Shown here piece by piece: positions 28,111 through 37,764 of a DNA stretch of 64,000 bases. Source of the DNA: Paludibacter sp. (GTDB taxonomy: Bacteria > Bacteroidota > Bacteroidia > Bacteroidales > Paludibacteraceae). Each line of letters begins with the position of its first letter. The stretch's first letter is position 1. Below the pieces are notes generated by a model. That model did no database searches. It had not been told where the DNA came from and saw only the letters and a program-made list of their open reading frames with translations. The stretch spans positions 248,001-312,000 of the forward strand of contig JAFLKK010000009.1 in the NCBI GenBank assembly GCA_019163375.1. Reading direction: 5' to 3'. Both the position numbers and the translations under genes were made by a program.

Positions 28111-29361
28111 ATGGTTGCCAAAATAAGTTCAGGGAACTCCATTTTCGGAGCTCTTTCCTACAATCAGAAAAAGATGGATGAACAGCATGCAAAGGTTCTT
28201 TTTACCAATCGTGTGATTGAACCAGCCGATGGAAAGTACGGCTTGGGTATCTGTATGCGTTCATTTGAACCTTACCTGATTGCTAACCAGAAAACCGAAA
28301 ATCCGGTTTTGCATATTTCTCTGAATCCTGATCCGAAAGATATCTTGACTGAAAAACAGTATGCGAAAATTGCATACGAGTATATGCAACAGTTAGGGTA
28401 TGGCAACCAGCCTTTTATTGTCTACAAACATGAGGATCTCGATCGCCATCATCTTCACATAGTATCGGTTCGGGTGGATGAAAATGGGCGGAAACTGGAT
28501 CACAACTTTGAACGTCGTAAATCGATGGAGATTTGTCGGAAGTTGGAACAAGCTTACCATCTGATACCGGCGGATAGGAAAGAAGGATGTACCGAACCGG
28601 AACTAAAAAGAGTACAGTATGGGGAGGAAAATTTGAAAGGACAAATCGCCGGTATTATTCGTTTAATAATGAAAACTTATCACTTTCAGAGCTTAGGAGA
28701 ATACAATGCCTTGTTGTCCCGGCACAATATCACGGTCGAAGAAATTAAAGGTGGAGTGGGAGATAAGCCTTATGCTGGTCTGGTCTATTCAGCTCTCGAC
28801 GAAAAAGGAGCGCGCGTTGGCAAAGCTTTCAAATCATCTTTGTTTGGTAAAACCGTCGGATATGATGCTTTGCAATTGAGAATAAAGCTATCTGGTGAAA
28901 TTATCAAAGAAAAGCAATTGAAAGAGCGAACAAAGGGTGTTATACTGAAAGTCATGCCACAGCAACTTTGCCGTGCAGACTTTGAAAAAGCGCTGTTGAA
29001 AAAAAGTATTGATGTAGTTTTTAGAGAAAATGAAACAGGGCGTATCTATGGTGTTACATTTATAGATCATCAAAGTAAATGCGTGCTCAACGGTTCCCGA
29101 TTGGGAAAAGAGTTTTCGGCGAATAGATTTAACGAGCTGTTCTCTGCCCCTCACATGGGACATGAGAAGCAACCACAGCACCATAGTAGTGCGGGGCACG
29201 GACTCTCTTTTGATCCTGACTTCGTGGCTCAACGAGAAACCGATGCCGGCACCGAGTCGACTTTCCACATTTTTAGCATGGAGAACAACGGCATTGATCC
29301 GGAAGAAGAGGCCTTTATCCGCAGAATGAAGAAAAAGAAAAAACCGAAGAAGAATATGTGA
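28111..29361 (+). CDS. mobB: Relaxase / mobilisation nuclease MobB
   Basis: 416 residues. The N-terminal ISSGNSIFGALSYNQKKMD carries the likely catalytic Tyr17, and YKHEDLDRHHLHIVSVRVD near residue 105-120 is the HxD...HxH metal-binding motif of Bacteroides MOB relaxases. It nicks oriT and leads the strand into the recipient. The C-terminus is Lys-rich (KKKKKPKKNM). It lies between mobA and mobC, and the catalytic motifs are intact, so the element probably still can be mobilised. Confidence 0.9.
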   Translation: MVAKISSGNSIFGALSYNQKKMDEQHAKVLFTNRVIEPADGKYGLGICMRSFEPYLIANQKTENPVLHISLNPDPKDILTEKQYAKIAYEYMQQLGYGNQPFIVYKHEDLDRHHLHIVSVRVDENGRKLDHNFERRKSMEICRKLEQAYHLIPADRKEGCTEPELKRVQYGEENLKGQIAGIIRLIMKTYHFQSLGEYNALLSRHNITVEEIKGGVGDKPYAGLVYSALDEKGARVGKAFKSSLFGKTVGYDALQLRIKLSGEIIKEKQLKERTKGVILKVMPQQLCRADFEKALLKKSIDVVFRENETGRIYGVTFIDHQSKCVLNGSRLGKEFSANRFNELFSAPHMGHEKQPQHHSSAGHGLSFDPDFVAQRETDAGTESTFHIFSMENNGIDPEEEAFIRRMKKKKKPKKNM

Positions 29362-29416
29362 TAAGTATTCTTATCTAAATAATTGAGGAACCAGAATCAA
29401 CTTAATAATAAAGAGT

Positions 29417-31420
29417 ATGCAGCAAGAAGACGATTTAAGAGGCTTGGCAAAAGTGATGGAATTTATGCGAGCTATTAGTATAGTATTTGTACTGATGAAT
29501 ATCTATTGGTATTGTTATGAAGCTTTTCAGGAGTGGGGGATAAGCGTTGGAGTAGTAAATAAGATACTCCTGAATTTTCAACGAACAGCAGGACTGTTCT
29601 CGTCCATCCTGTGGACTAAATTGTTTGCCGTTGTTTTTCTGGCGTTGTCTTGTTTAGGTACTAAAGGTATTAAGGAAGAAAAAATATCATGGACTAAGAT
29701 CAATACTTTTTTGAGTATTGGCAGCGTGCTTTTTCTACTTAATTGGTGGCTGCTCGCATTACCGTTGCCCATGGTTGCAAATGTAACTTTTTATATTTCA
29801 ACAATGACAATAGGGTATATTTGTTTGTTGATGGCAGGTTTATACATGAGTCGACTGTTGAAGAATAACTTGATGGAGGATGTATTCAATAACGAAAATG
29901 AAAGCTTTATGCAAGAAACGCGATTGTTGGAAAATGAATACTCCATTAATCTACCAACGAAGTTTTGGTATCAAAAGAAACAATGGAACGGTTGGATAAA
30001 TATCGTCAATCCCTTCCGGGCCACCATTGTGTTGGGAACGCCCGGTAGTGGCAAATCTTACGCTGTGGTCAATAATTATATCAAACAGCAAATTGAAAAA
30101 GGCTTTGCCATGTATATTTATGATTTTAAGTTTGACGACCTTTCTACCATTGCTTATAATCACCTACTCAAGCACAGAGATAAATACAAAGTACTTCCCA
30201 AATTTTATGTGATCAATTTCGATAATCCGCGAAAAAGCCATCGTTGCAATCCTATTAATCCCATTTTTATGACGGATATCAGTGATGCGTATGAAAGTGC
30301 ATATACCATTATGCTTAATCTCAATCGCAGTTGGATACAAAAGCAGGGTGACTTTTTCGTGGAATCGCCGATTATTTTGTTGGCTGCCATTATCTGGTAC
30401 CTGAAGATTTATAAAAATGGTGTGTATTGCACTTTCCCTCATGCCATTGAATTTCTGAATAAACGATATGCAGATACCTTTACTATTCTGACTTCGTACC
30501 CTGAATTGGAAAACTATCTGTCACCCTTTATGGATGCCTGGGAAGGTGGGGCGCAAGATCAATTGCAAGGACAAATTGCATCAGCTAAAATCCCCTTATC
30601 GCGTATGATTTCTCCACAGCTTTATTGGGTAATGACGGGAGATGATTTTAGTCTGGATATCAATAACCCCGATGCCCCCAAAATCCTTTGTGTGGGTAAC
30701 AACCCGGATCGGCAGAATATCTACTCTGCAGCATTGGGTTTATACAACTCTCGTATCGTGAAGTTGATTAATAAGAAAGGACAACTCAAAAGTTCGGTTA
30801 TTATTGATGAGTTACCGACTATCTATTTCAGAGGATTGGACAACCTTATTGCTACTGCGCGAAGCAATAAAGTAGCTGTGTGTTTAGGATTTCAGGATTA
30901 TAGCCAACTGATTCGGGACTATGGTGATAAAGAGGCGAAAGTAATACAAAATACGGTAGGCAATATCTTCAGCGGGCAAGTGGTAGGTGAAACGGCCAAA
31001 AATCTTTCCGAACGGTTTGGCAAGGTGTTGCAAAAGCGTCAATCTATGACTATCAATAGGCAGGATAAATCAACATCCATTAGTACTCAAATGGATAGTC
31101 TTATTCCTGCTTCAAAGATTAGCAATCTTACTCAGGGTATGTTTGTGGGTGCTGTTTCAGATAATTTCGAAGAACGTATTGAACAGAAGATCTTTCATGC
31201 GGAGATAGTAGTAGATAACGCCAGAGTAGCTGCTGAAACGAAGGCCTATAAAGTGATACCGGAGGTTGCTGTTTTCGAAGACGCTGAAGGTAAAGATATT
31301 CTAAAGCAGGAGATAGATAGAAACTACAATCAAATCAAGCAGGATGTTGCTCAAATCGTTATCGACGAGATGGAACGCATCAGGAATAATCCTGAATTAA
31401 GTCATTTAGTGAAGAAATAA
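29417..31420 (+). CDS. mobC: Type IV coupling protein MobC (TraG/VirD4-like)
   Basis: 667 residues. The N-terminus has several membrane segments and the IYWYCYEAFQEWG stretch typical of the YWFCY domain found in Bacteroides coupling proteins. Walker A is LGTPGSGKSYAVVN near residue 208 and the Walker B region is SSVIIDELPTIYFRG near 460, followed by VCLGFQDYSQLI. It links the relaxase-DNA complex to the tra mating channel. It follows mobB by 55 bp and is the last gene of the mob group. Confidence 0.9.
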   Translation: MQQEDDLRGLAKVMEFMRAISIVFVLMNIYWYCYEAFQEWGISVGVVNKILLNFQRTAGLFSSILWTKLFAVVFLALSCLGTKGIKEEKISWTKINTFLSIGSVLFLLNWWLLALPLPMVANVTFYISTMTIGYICLLMAGLYMSRLLKNNLMEDVFNNENESFMQETRLLENEYSINLPTKFWYQKKQWNGWINIVNPFRATIVLGTPGSGKSYAVVNNYIKQQIEKGFAMYIYDFKFDDLSTIAYNHLLKHRDKYKVLPKFYVINFDNPRKSHRCNPINPIFMTDISDAYESAYTIMLNLNRSWIQKQGDFFVESPIILLAAIIWYLKIYKNGVYCTFPHAIEFLNKRYADTFTILTSYPELENYLSPFMDAWEGGAQDQLQGQIASAKIPLSRMISPQLYWVMTGDDFSLDINNPDAPKILCVGNNPDRQNIYSAALGLYNSRIVKLINKKGQLKSSVIIDELPTIYFRGLDNLIATARSNKVAVCLGFQDYSQLIRDYGDKEAKVIQNTVGNIFSGQVVGETAKNLSERFGKVLQKRQSMTINRQDKSTSISTQMDSLIPASKISNLTQGMFVGAVSDNFEERIEQKIFHAEIVVDNARVAAETKAYKVIPEVAVFEDAEGKDILKQEIDRNYNQIKQDVAQIVIDEMERIRNNPELSHLVKK

Positions 31421-31543
31421 GAGTGCAGATAATAATTTTTCATGTCGCTTCAGTCAGTTTAAAGCTGACTAATACGATATGAAACACCAATTTAAGCGTT
31501 CTGTTGGAATTACATTACAATTAACTATATTTCTCAGTCATAA

Positions 31544-32374
31544 TTAAAGGAAGACAATCATATCAACTAACTGTACAAAGTAATCTGTTGACCAAATGTC
31601 AAGTTGTCCTGAGTCTTTGAGAAAAGGTTTTACATCCGCTTTTACCAACTCCATGTTTGTGTTGGAAATCTTTTCTTTTAATAATTTTTTAAATGATTCA
31701 GTCGACATTTGTTCCAAATCTTGAGATTCAAATTGCCGGGTTCGTTCACAGAAGTGAGTAAAGTCTAACCGAATATTATTTTTCACATACCATTCAAAAT
31801 CATACCAATCACGTCCTTTTACTCTGGTATTCCATTTTCGGAAAAGCAGAGCGTGCATTTTACCTGCATATAAACTAGGCATGCTGTAACAGCGGGTCAT
31901 AAAAGAATAAGGCAACAAGAGCAACTTTGATTCCGTTGAGAATCCTAAGGGTGGATTTATATCCAATTCTAGTTTTATTTTAACGCTGCGTTCCGTTCTG
32001 AATTGCAAGTTGTATATCGCTGTGTCATCTTTAAGGAAAGCAGATTCAATATTTGATTGATTTTTCTTCTCCTTTTTATTGATAATAACCTCCCTTCCTA
32101 GTGCGGTGAACTCATTTATTATTGACTGAAAGTAGTCTTCCAGCATGAATTCTTTGTTTGGCTGCAATAAAGAAAAGTCCATATCTTCCGAAAACCGTTG
32201 GAGTTGATGAAATATTCGAAGACATGTGCCACCATAAAATGCTGCATGTTCAAAGAATCCACCTCTATAAAGCCCTGCCAATGCAATTTGCTGCATGACT
32301 TCATGTAAGGCGTTGGTGTAATCATCATTCGTTTTTATCTCATAGCGAGATAACATGGTGTCAAATACGTTCAT
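31544..32374 (-). CDS. abiEii: AbiEii-type nucleotidyltransferase toxin
   Basis: 276 residues. GGTCLRIFHQLQRFSEDMDF near residues 49-68 carries the GG(T)xLR and SEDxDF motifs of the AbiEii/AbiGii nucleotidyltransferase family, and VKGRDWYDFEWYVKN near 192 is the later conserved region. AbiEii toxins stop growth, in known cases by modifying tRNA, and can abort phage infection. Its start overlaps the abiEi stop by 4 bp (ATGA). It is inserted between mobC and the topB region and transcribed opposite to both, so it looks like cargo within the conjugative element. Confidence 0.88.
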   Translation of the reverse strand: MNVFDTMLSRYEIKTNDDYTNALHEVMQQIALAGLYRGGFFEHAAFYGGTCLRIFHQLQRFSEDMDFSLLQPNKEFMLEDYFQSIINEFTALGREVIINKKEKKNQSNIESAFLKDDTAIYNLQFRTERSVKIKLELDINPPLGFSTESKLLLLPYSFMTRCYSMPSLYAGKMHALLFRKWNTRVKGRDWYDFEWYVKNNIRLDFTHFCERTRQFESQDLEQMSTESFKKLLKEKISNTNMELVKADVKPFLKDSGQLDIWSTDYFVQLVDMIVFL

Positions 32375-33006
32375 CGTTGCAGTAATTTATAAAGTAATGT
32401 GAGTTCTCTTTTTTTCTTGCTTACAGCAATACACTCTTTGATAATCTCTACATCGTAATGGGCTATTGTAGATAAATCAATTCGCATATCTTCTTCAAGG
32501 TATACTTGCATTGCTTTAATAGATTGTAATCTTAATCCGGCTGTTTGTACAATCATATCGCACATTGCTTTCTCGGGACTGGCAATTAGATAAGCATATT
32601 CATTATTTACAATTTCTTGCCGCACACCTATTGCAAAATACTCTTTGGATATGCCTATATAGTCAAAATCTCCAAGCGGAGTTGTAAAATGTCGACTTCG
32701 CTTGATAGTCATGGAACTAACTATATAAACCCTCTCAGGTATTAATCCGTAAAATGAAAGTGCAGTTTGAAGGGATACATATGATGGCCCGTATAGGTGA
32801 TTTGCAATCAACTCTTTTGATAAGGGTTTGTTTTGCAACTTCGGCGCAACGACAAAGAGTCCCCGCTTCAAACGAATCAAAAATTCTGCTTGTTTTAGCG
32901 AAGCTCTCTTATCTTTAGGTGACTTATAATCATTAAGTACCCCGGTCAATGTAGCTGTGTCAAAAGGAATAATTCCAAATTGCTTTAGTATATCCGTATT
33001 TGCCAT
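32371..33006 (-). CDS. abiEi: AbiEi-type antitoxin / autorepressor
   Basis: 211 residues. The N-terminal 75 residues look like a winged helix (KQAEFLIRLKRGLFVVAPKL), followed by the AbiEi core (NHLYGPSYVSLQTALSFYGLIPE, then YAYLIASPEKAMCDMI). Known AbiEi proteins neutralise AbiEii without direct binding (type IV) and repress their own operon by binding inverted repeats in the promoter. A 45-bp perfect palindrome lies 38 bp upstream of this start and overlaps a -7 box, fitting that model. Overlaps abiEii by 4 bp. Confidence 0.87.
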   Translation of the reverse strand: MANTDILKQFGIIPFDTATLTGVLNDYKSPKDKRASLKQAEFLIRLKRGLFVVAPKLQNKPLSKELIANHLYGPSYVSLQTALSFYGLIPERVYIVSSMTIKRSRHFTTPLGDFDYIGISKEYFAIGVRQEIVNNEYAYLIASPEKAMCDMIVQTAGLRLQSIKAMQVYLEEDMRIDLSTIAHYDVEIIKECIAVSKKKRELTLLYKLLQR

Positions 33007-33043
33007 TTATTTATTTTAAATATGTATGGTGCAAATATAGTGA

Positions 33044-33090
33044 TTTTTGCACAGATAATCGAATTTAATTCGATTATCTGTGCAAAAATA
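33044..33090 (-). promoter_or_regulatory. abiE promoter with 45-bp palindromic operator
   Basis: 33044-33088 is a perfect inverted repeat with 22-bp arms around a single central T (33066). The left arm begins TTTTTGCACAG and the right arm ends CTGTGCAAAAA. On the minus strand TATTTTTG (33090-33083) fits the Bacteroidetes -7 box TAnnTTTG, so the transcription start falls inside the palindrome. GTGCAAA at 33030-33036 repeats the outer half-site closer to the gene. Candidate AbiEi autorepression site. Confidence 0.7.
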
Positions 33091-33430
33091 GCTTTTCTGT
33101 AACTAATGCAGATATCAATAACCATTGGTAATGAATAGTAGCATCACTAACGTTACGATTGAAGATTATTGGAGTAATTTAGTTTTTAATAATTTATTAT
33201 CAATTAGTTAGACTTGTATTTTAGCGGTTTATTTCATAAAAAGAGTCAATGTTTGTAAGATAAATTACTGTTGAAAAATATTATTTCAAAACAGACTAAA
33301 ATATATTATTTAGATTTGATATTAATATGTGAATAATTTATTTTGAATTTATCCTTAAATGATTATATTTGCAGGAAATATACCGACTGTATATCTACAG
33401 CCAATTATAAACTAAACACTGTTCGAGAAA
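33091..33430 (+). promoter_or_regulatory. AT-rich spacer carrying the histone-gene promoter
   Basis: Very AT-rich 340 bp with no gene. TTTG at 33342-33345 and TATATTTG at 33364-33371 are 18 bp apart and match both Bacteroidetes promoter elements (-33 TTTG, -7 TAnnTTTG) exactly. Transcription would begin near 33378, giving a leader of about 50 bases before the small gene at 33431. Confidence 0.7.
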
Positions 33431-33607
33431 ATGGAAGAATTAGTAAACAAAATCAAAACCGAATTTGAAGCTCTGGCTACAGATGCAAATTTGCAAATTG
33501 AGAAAGGCAACAAAGCTGCCGGTACTCGCGCACGCAAAAGTTCTCTGGACTTGGAGAAACTATTGAAAGAGTTCAGAAAAGTGTCGTTGGAAGCTTCAAA
33601 GAAGTAA
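33431..33607 (+). CDS. Histone H1-like DNA-binding protein
   Basis: A 58-residue basic protein, MEELVNKIKTEFEALATDAN onward, with KGNKAAGTRARKSSLDLEKL and a C-terminus KEFRKVSLEASKK. This closely matches the short histone H1-like (Hc1-type) proteins that are abundant in Bacteroides and frequent on their mobile elements. Such proteins probably bind and compact DNA. An excellent promoter precedes it and a terminator follows at 33633, so it is a single-gene transcript. Easily missed because of its size. Confidence 0.88.
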   Translation: MEELVNKIKTEFEALATDANLQIEKGNKAAGTRARKSSLDLEKLLKEFRKVSLEASKK

Positions 33608-34289
33608 TAGACACTTTTTTCTGAATATACAGAGCTTTCCTTTAAAAGGAGAGCTTTTGTTTCTTTATAGAGTCTTATAGCTTTACGAATAAGAACTCTT
33701 TCTAGCAAAATACAAATTATAATATATGATATATCAAACATTATATATGCTTTTGTATTGAAATATCAGTTGTTATGAAACTCTTCTTGCCAAGGGCAAG
33801 AAGAGTTTCGTGTAACATTGATATAAAATCAAACAATAATCACATGAAATCAAAAGGAACAAGTTATACTCAATGAAGAAATAATATTTCTTCATTTCTT
33901 CTCAATAAATAAAGCTTTCTTCAGAAATGGGGAGAGTTTTTGTTTTTACTACATGTCTAGTCTTTTATCCTAGCGTACTTTTGAATAAGCATATTCCTTT
34001 TACAGTATCTGTACAAAATATGCTTGTTTTATACATGGGAGTTCAAATTTAGCTGACACTTTCAATAATAACATTTGATTCGCGATTTGCGAATTGCAAA
34101 CGTGTTACAATTTAAACGTAAGTTCTAACTTCTATTGCCTGTTTTTAATTCTCAAATTTAAACTGTTTTATGCCATTCAACGTCATACTCAGCCAAGTAA
34201 TGCCAACCCTTTATAATATGATAATTATTTGATTTTACATATATAACTTTGGACCTGAATTAAATATTTACCACTAAAATTCTAAAGTT
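33608..34289 (+). other. Non-coding region with three successive hairpins
   Basis: About 680 bp. First hairpin: AGCTTTCCTT (33633-33642) with AAGGAGAGCT (33646-33655) and a T-rich tail, the histone-gene terminator. Second: GAAACTCTTCTTGCC (33777-33791) pairs perfectly with 33795-33809 around an AAG loop, without a T run. Third: AAGCATATT (33987-33995) with AATATGCTT (34017-34025), enclosing TACAG-TAT-CTGTA (34001-34013), then GTTTT. The last two may bracket a small RNA. No protein gene is supportable. Confidence 0.55.
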
Positions 34290-35675
34290 ATGGACGAGAA
34301 ATTAAATGACCAAGATGTATTATTGGTTGCAGACAAAAAGGACGACAAATTAAATGTTGTAACAGGAATGGGAGAAGACGGCAAGCTAAAATCAGTTAGT
34401 CCGAAGCCCGAAAATGAACCCCAATTTTTGAAACTAGACAAGCATGGAAATATCTTAGAGAATTTCCTGACGAATTTTCACCGACAGTACAAGGATCCAA
34501 CCCATTTTCAATTCTTTAAGGTGCCGGTAAACATGGTTGAAAAGATGTCTTCTTCTTTGCAAGACATGCTCAAACAACCTGAAGTTCCCTCAAACAAAGA
34601 AACACTTGATAAACATCGAGTATTATTGGATGAGAATTCAACAAAACAAGCCTATAAACCCATCGATGAAAGCCGTATTGACTGGAAACAGTTGGAGCGA
34701 CTTGGTGTAACACGTGATACATTGGAGAAAACAGGTAGTCTTGATCCAATGCTTAACTGGGGCAAATCACCGGTATTAATTCCCATTTCTCCTAAGTTTG
34801 ATGAAGTAACGCTTCGAACTGATGCTCGTTTATCTTTTCGTGAAACGACCGATGGAAAACTAACAGTTGCTATTCATGCAGTGCGTAAAGAACCGCAACT
34901 GGATAAACCGTATTTTGGGGTAAACTTCACAGAAGAAGACAAAAAGAACTTGCTCAAAACCGGGAATGTCGGTCGACTCCTCAACTTTGAACAGACCGGT
35001 CAAAATCCGACACCAGCCTATATCTCAATTGATAAACTAACCAACGAGTTGGTAGCCGTCAGAGCAGATAAGATTCGTATTCCAAAAGAGATAAAAGGAG
35101 TAAAGCTCGACGATAAACAAATGCAGGTACTGAAAGAAGGTAAGCCCATATATTTGGAAGATATGCTGTCTAAAAGCGGAAAGTTATTTAGTGCAACCGT
35201 CCAAGTAAATGCGGATAAAAAGGGTATTGAGTTCCGTTTTGATAGCGATCAGAAGCAGTCGCAAAAGCAATCCAATGCAACAACTTCCAATCAGGAGTTT
35301 ACTGTACCTAAAAAAATCGGTGGCGTCGAATTATCAGACGCTGATCGAACCCAGCTTAAAGCGGGAGAAACAATTTATATCTATGGAATGAAAGATAAAC
35401 AAGGGCAGGAGTACAATGCTTATGTGAAACTGAATCCGGATGAAAATAAACTCAACTTCTACCGATGGAATCCGGATAAGTCAAAAGCAAAAGAAGTAAC
35501 CCCGGATAATGCCAGTAAAACTCAGGTGGCCGTAAATTCAGAGGGCAAAACCAATGAAGCGACTAAGAACGTAAAAGAGCCATTAAAGCAAGGTCAGAAT
35601 AAACCTACTGAAGACCAGACAAATAAAAATGAAGACCAAAAAATTCCAAGACCACGGATCCGAATGAAAAACTAA
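34290..35675 (+). CDS. DUF4099/DUF3945-type conjugative element protein
   Basis: 461 residues. Residues 125-200 (IDESRIDWKQLERLGVTRDTL, GKSPVLIPISPKFDEV, ARLSFRETTDGKLTVAIHAV) resemble DUF4099. Two later repeats, GVNFTEEDKKNLLKTGNVGR near 215 and GVELSDADRTQLKAGETIYI near 343, are DUF3945-like, and GVKLDDKQMQVLKEGKPIYL near 270 is another unit of the same kind. The C-terminus is low-complexity and basic. Such proteins regularly precede topB in Bacteroides elements; their function is unknown. It ends 12 bp before topB, so they are likely co-transcribed. Confidence 0.82.
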   Translation: MDEKLNDQDVLLVADKKDDKLNVVTGMGEDGKLKSVSPKPENEPQFLKLDKHGNILENFLTNFHRQYKDPTHFQFFKVPVNMVEKMSSSLQDMLKQPEVPSNKETLDKHRVLLDENSTKQAYKPIDESRIDWKQLERLGVTRDTLEKTGSLDPMLNWGKSPVLIPISPKFDEVTLRTDARLSFRETTDGKLTVAIHAVRKEPQLDKPYFGVNFTEEDKKNLLKTGNVGRLLNFEQTGQNPTPAYISIDKLTNELVAVRADKIRIPKEIKGVKLDDKQMQVLKEGKPIYLEDMLSKSGKLFSATVQVNADKKGIEFRFDSDQKQSQKQSNATTSNQEFTVPKKIGGVELSDADRTQLKAGETIYIYGMKDKQGQEYNAYVKLNPDENKLNFYRWNPDKSKAKEVTPDNASKTQVAVNSEGKTNEATKNVKEPLKQGQNKPTEDQTNKNEDQKIPRPRIRMKN

Positions 35676-35687
35676 ACACTAGAAAAG

Positions 35688-37757
35688 ATGAAAATCGCAA
35701 TTATAGCAGAAAAACCGAGCGTAGCTCGTGAAATAGCTTCTATTGTTGGAGCAACAGATAAACGTGATGGGTTTATACAAGGTAATGGTTATACGGTTAC
35801 CTGGGCCTTTGGTCACTTGCTAGGTCTGGCAATGCCGGTAGAATATGGAGTAAGTGGTTTTAAACGGGAGCATTTACCCTTATTACCTAACCCGTTTGTC
35901 CTAACTGTTAGGCAAGTAAAAATGGATAAAACGTATAAACCTGATAGCGGTGCATTGAAGCAATTGAAAATCATCAAAAAAGTATTTGATGACTGTGATA
36001 AAATTATTGTTGCAACTGATGCAGGTCGCGAAGGAGAACTAATCTTTCGGTATATCTATGGCTATTTGGGCTGTGCAAAACCTTTCGACAGACTTTGGAT
36101 CAGCAGTCTGACAGATAAAGCTATTCGGGAAGGACTACAGAAGCTCAAATCAGGTAGTGCATACAATCAATTATATGCAGCAGCCAAAGTTCGTAGTGAA
36201 GCTGATTGGTTGGTCGGAATCAATGCGAGTCAGGCATTAAGTATTGCCGGTAGAGGAACATTTTCATTGGGAAGGGTTCAAACGCCAACATTGGCTATGA
36301 TTTGTAGTCGTTTTCTCGAAAATCAACATTTTGTTTCGACGAAGTATTGGCAATTAAAATTACAAACAGAGAAAGGTAATGTAACCTTTTCTGCCGTCAC
36401 AGTGGACAGGTATACTGACCATGTTATTGTCAGCAAGCTTGTAGAAGATTTGCGGAAGCAAGATACCGTCAGAATTCAGTCGGTAGAAAGTAAGGTTGTT
36501 CACCAGGAACCTCCCTTGCTTTATGACCTGACCAATTTGCAAAAAGAAGCAAACATTAAGTTAGGATTCTCGGCGGACAAAACACTCAGTATTGCACAAA
36601 AACTCTATGAAGCTAAATTGATAACGTATCCAAGAACAGGAAGTCGTTATATTTCAGAAGATGTTTTTGAAACTATTCCGGAGCTAATTGAATCACTCAA
36701 AAGTCACAGTCGTTTTGGACCATATGCAGCCTCACTTTCTAGCCTCAATAGCTTATGTGTTGATGACAAGAAAATAATGGATCATCATGCCTTATTGATT
36801 ACGGAGAATTGTCCAACGAAATTATCCGATGCAGAGAATTCTATTTATGATATGATAGTCGGTCGTATGTTAGAAGCGTTTTCCGTAAAATGTGTAAAAG
36901 AGATCACTAGTATACTTATAAGTTGTGATGATGTTGTGTTTGGGGTGAAAGGAGCTGTTATCAAAGAAGCCGGTTGGAGTGCAGTCTTTAATTTGCAAGA
37001 AGACGGAGAAGAGAATGCTTTACTTCCTATCTTGCTGAAAGATGATATTTTGCCACTTAAAGATATTGAACTTCTCGAAAAACAAACCAAGCCCAAACCA
37101 CTTCATACTGAAAGTTCCTTACTTTCAGCTATGGAGAATGCTGGTAAAGAATTGGAAAACGAAGAAGAACGATTGGCTATGAAAGAATCGGGGATCGGAA
37201 CTCCTGCTACCCGGGCTGCCATTATTGAAACACTTTTTAAACGCGATTATATCCGACGTGAAAAGAAATCGCTCGTGCCTACCGAAAAAGGATTGAGTGT
37301 TTACACGATAGTAAAAGATAAACAAATTGCAGATGTCCAGATGACAGGAATGTGGGAAAACACGCTGTCAAAAATCGAATCAGGTGAAATGGCAGTTGAG
37401 ACTTTTCTCAGAGCCATCGAAATTCATACGGTTCAAATAACAGCTGAGTTGCTGGATACAAAGATTTCCACAGTTGGAACGTCTCAATGTTTATGTCCTA
37501 AATGTAAATCAGCAGAAATGCTTTTTTATGACAAGGTAGTGAAATGTAGTGATAAGGACTGCGCACTACTCGTTTATCGCAACAGAAGTGAAAAACAACT
37601 AACAGACAGCCAAATAATAGCATTACTTACAACAGGCAAGACGGATATTATCAAAGGATTCAAAAGCAAAGACGGTAAGTCATTTGAAGCTTCGCTGACT
37701 TTTGATGCTGAGTTTCATGTTGTATTTGAGTATGCTCAAAAGAAACCAATTAAATAA
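35688..37757 (+). CDS. topB: DNA topoisomerase III (TopB / CTnDOT Exc-like)
   Basis: 689 residues. The TOPRIM domain starts the protein (IAIIAEKPSVAREIASIVGA; ATDAGREGELIFRYI near residue 106). The active-site region is LITYPRTGSRYISED near 311 with the catalytic Tyr; GIGTPATRAAIIETLFKRDYI follows near 502. A C-terminal four-cysteine zinc motif (CPKCKSAEMLFYDKVVKC...C) is near 605. In CTnDOT the matching protein, Exc, is a functional topoisomerase III required for excision. The conserved YPRTDSR reads YPRTGSR here. The DUF1896 gene follows after 7 bp. Confidence 0.92.
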   Translation: MKIAIIAEKPSVAREIASIVGATDKRDGFIQGNGYTVTWAFGHLLGLAMPVEYGVSGFKREHLPLLPNPFVLTVRQVKMDKTYKPDSGALKQLKIIKKVFDDCDKIIVATDAGREGELIFRYIYGYLGCAKPFDRLWISSLTDKAIREGLQKLKSGSAYNQLYAAAKVRSEADWLVGINASQALSIAGRGTFSLGRVQTPTLAMICSRFLENQHFVSTKYWQLKLQTEKGNVTFSAVTVDRYTDHVIVSKLVEDLRKQDTVRIQSVESKVVHQEPPLLYDLTNLQKEANIKLGFSADKTLSIAQKLYEAKLITYPRTGSRYISEDVFETIPELIESLKSHSRFGPYAASLSSLNSLCVDDKKIMDHHALLITENCPTKLSDAENSIYDMIVGRMLEAFSVKCVKEITSILISCDDVVFGVKGAVIKEAGWSAVFNLQEDGEENALLPILLKDDILPLKDIELLEKQTKPKPLHTESSLLSAMENAGKELENEEERLAMKESGIGTPATRAAIIETLFKRDYIRREKKSLVPTEKGLSVYTIVKDKQIADVQMTGMWENTLSKIESGEMAVETFLRAIEIHTVQITAELLDTKISTVGTSQCLCPKCKSAEMLFYDKVVKCSDKDCALLVYRNRSEKQLTDSQIIALLTTGKTDIIKGFKSKDGKSFEASLTFDAEFHVVFEYAQKKPIK

Positions 37758-37764
37758 TACAGCT

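Noticed and set aside
33412-33741. 109-codon minus-strand frame opposite the histone H1-like gene
   Set aside because: It is the antisense of the real 58-codon gene, which has a good promoter and clear family match.
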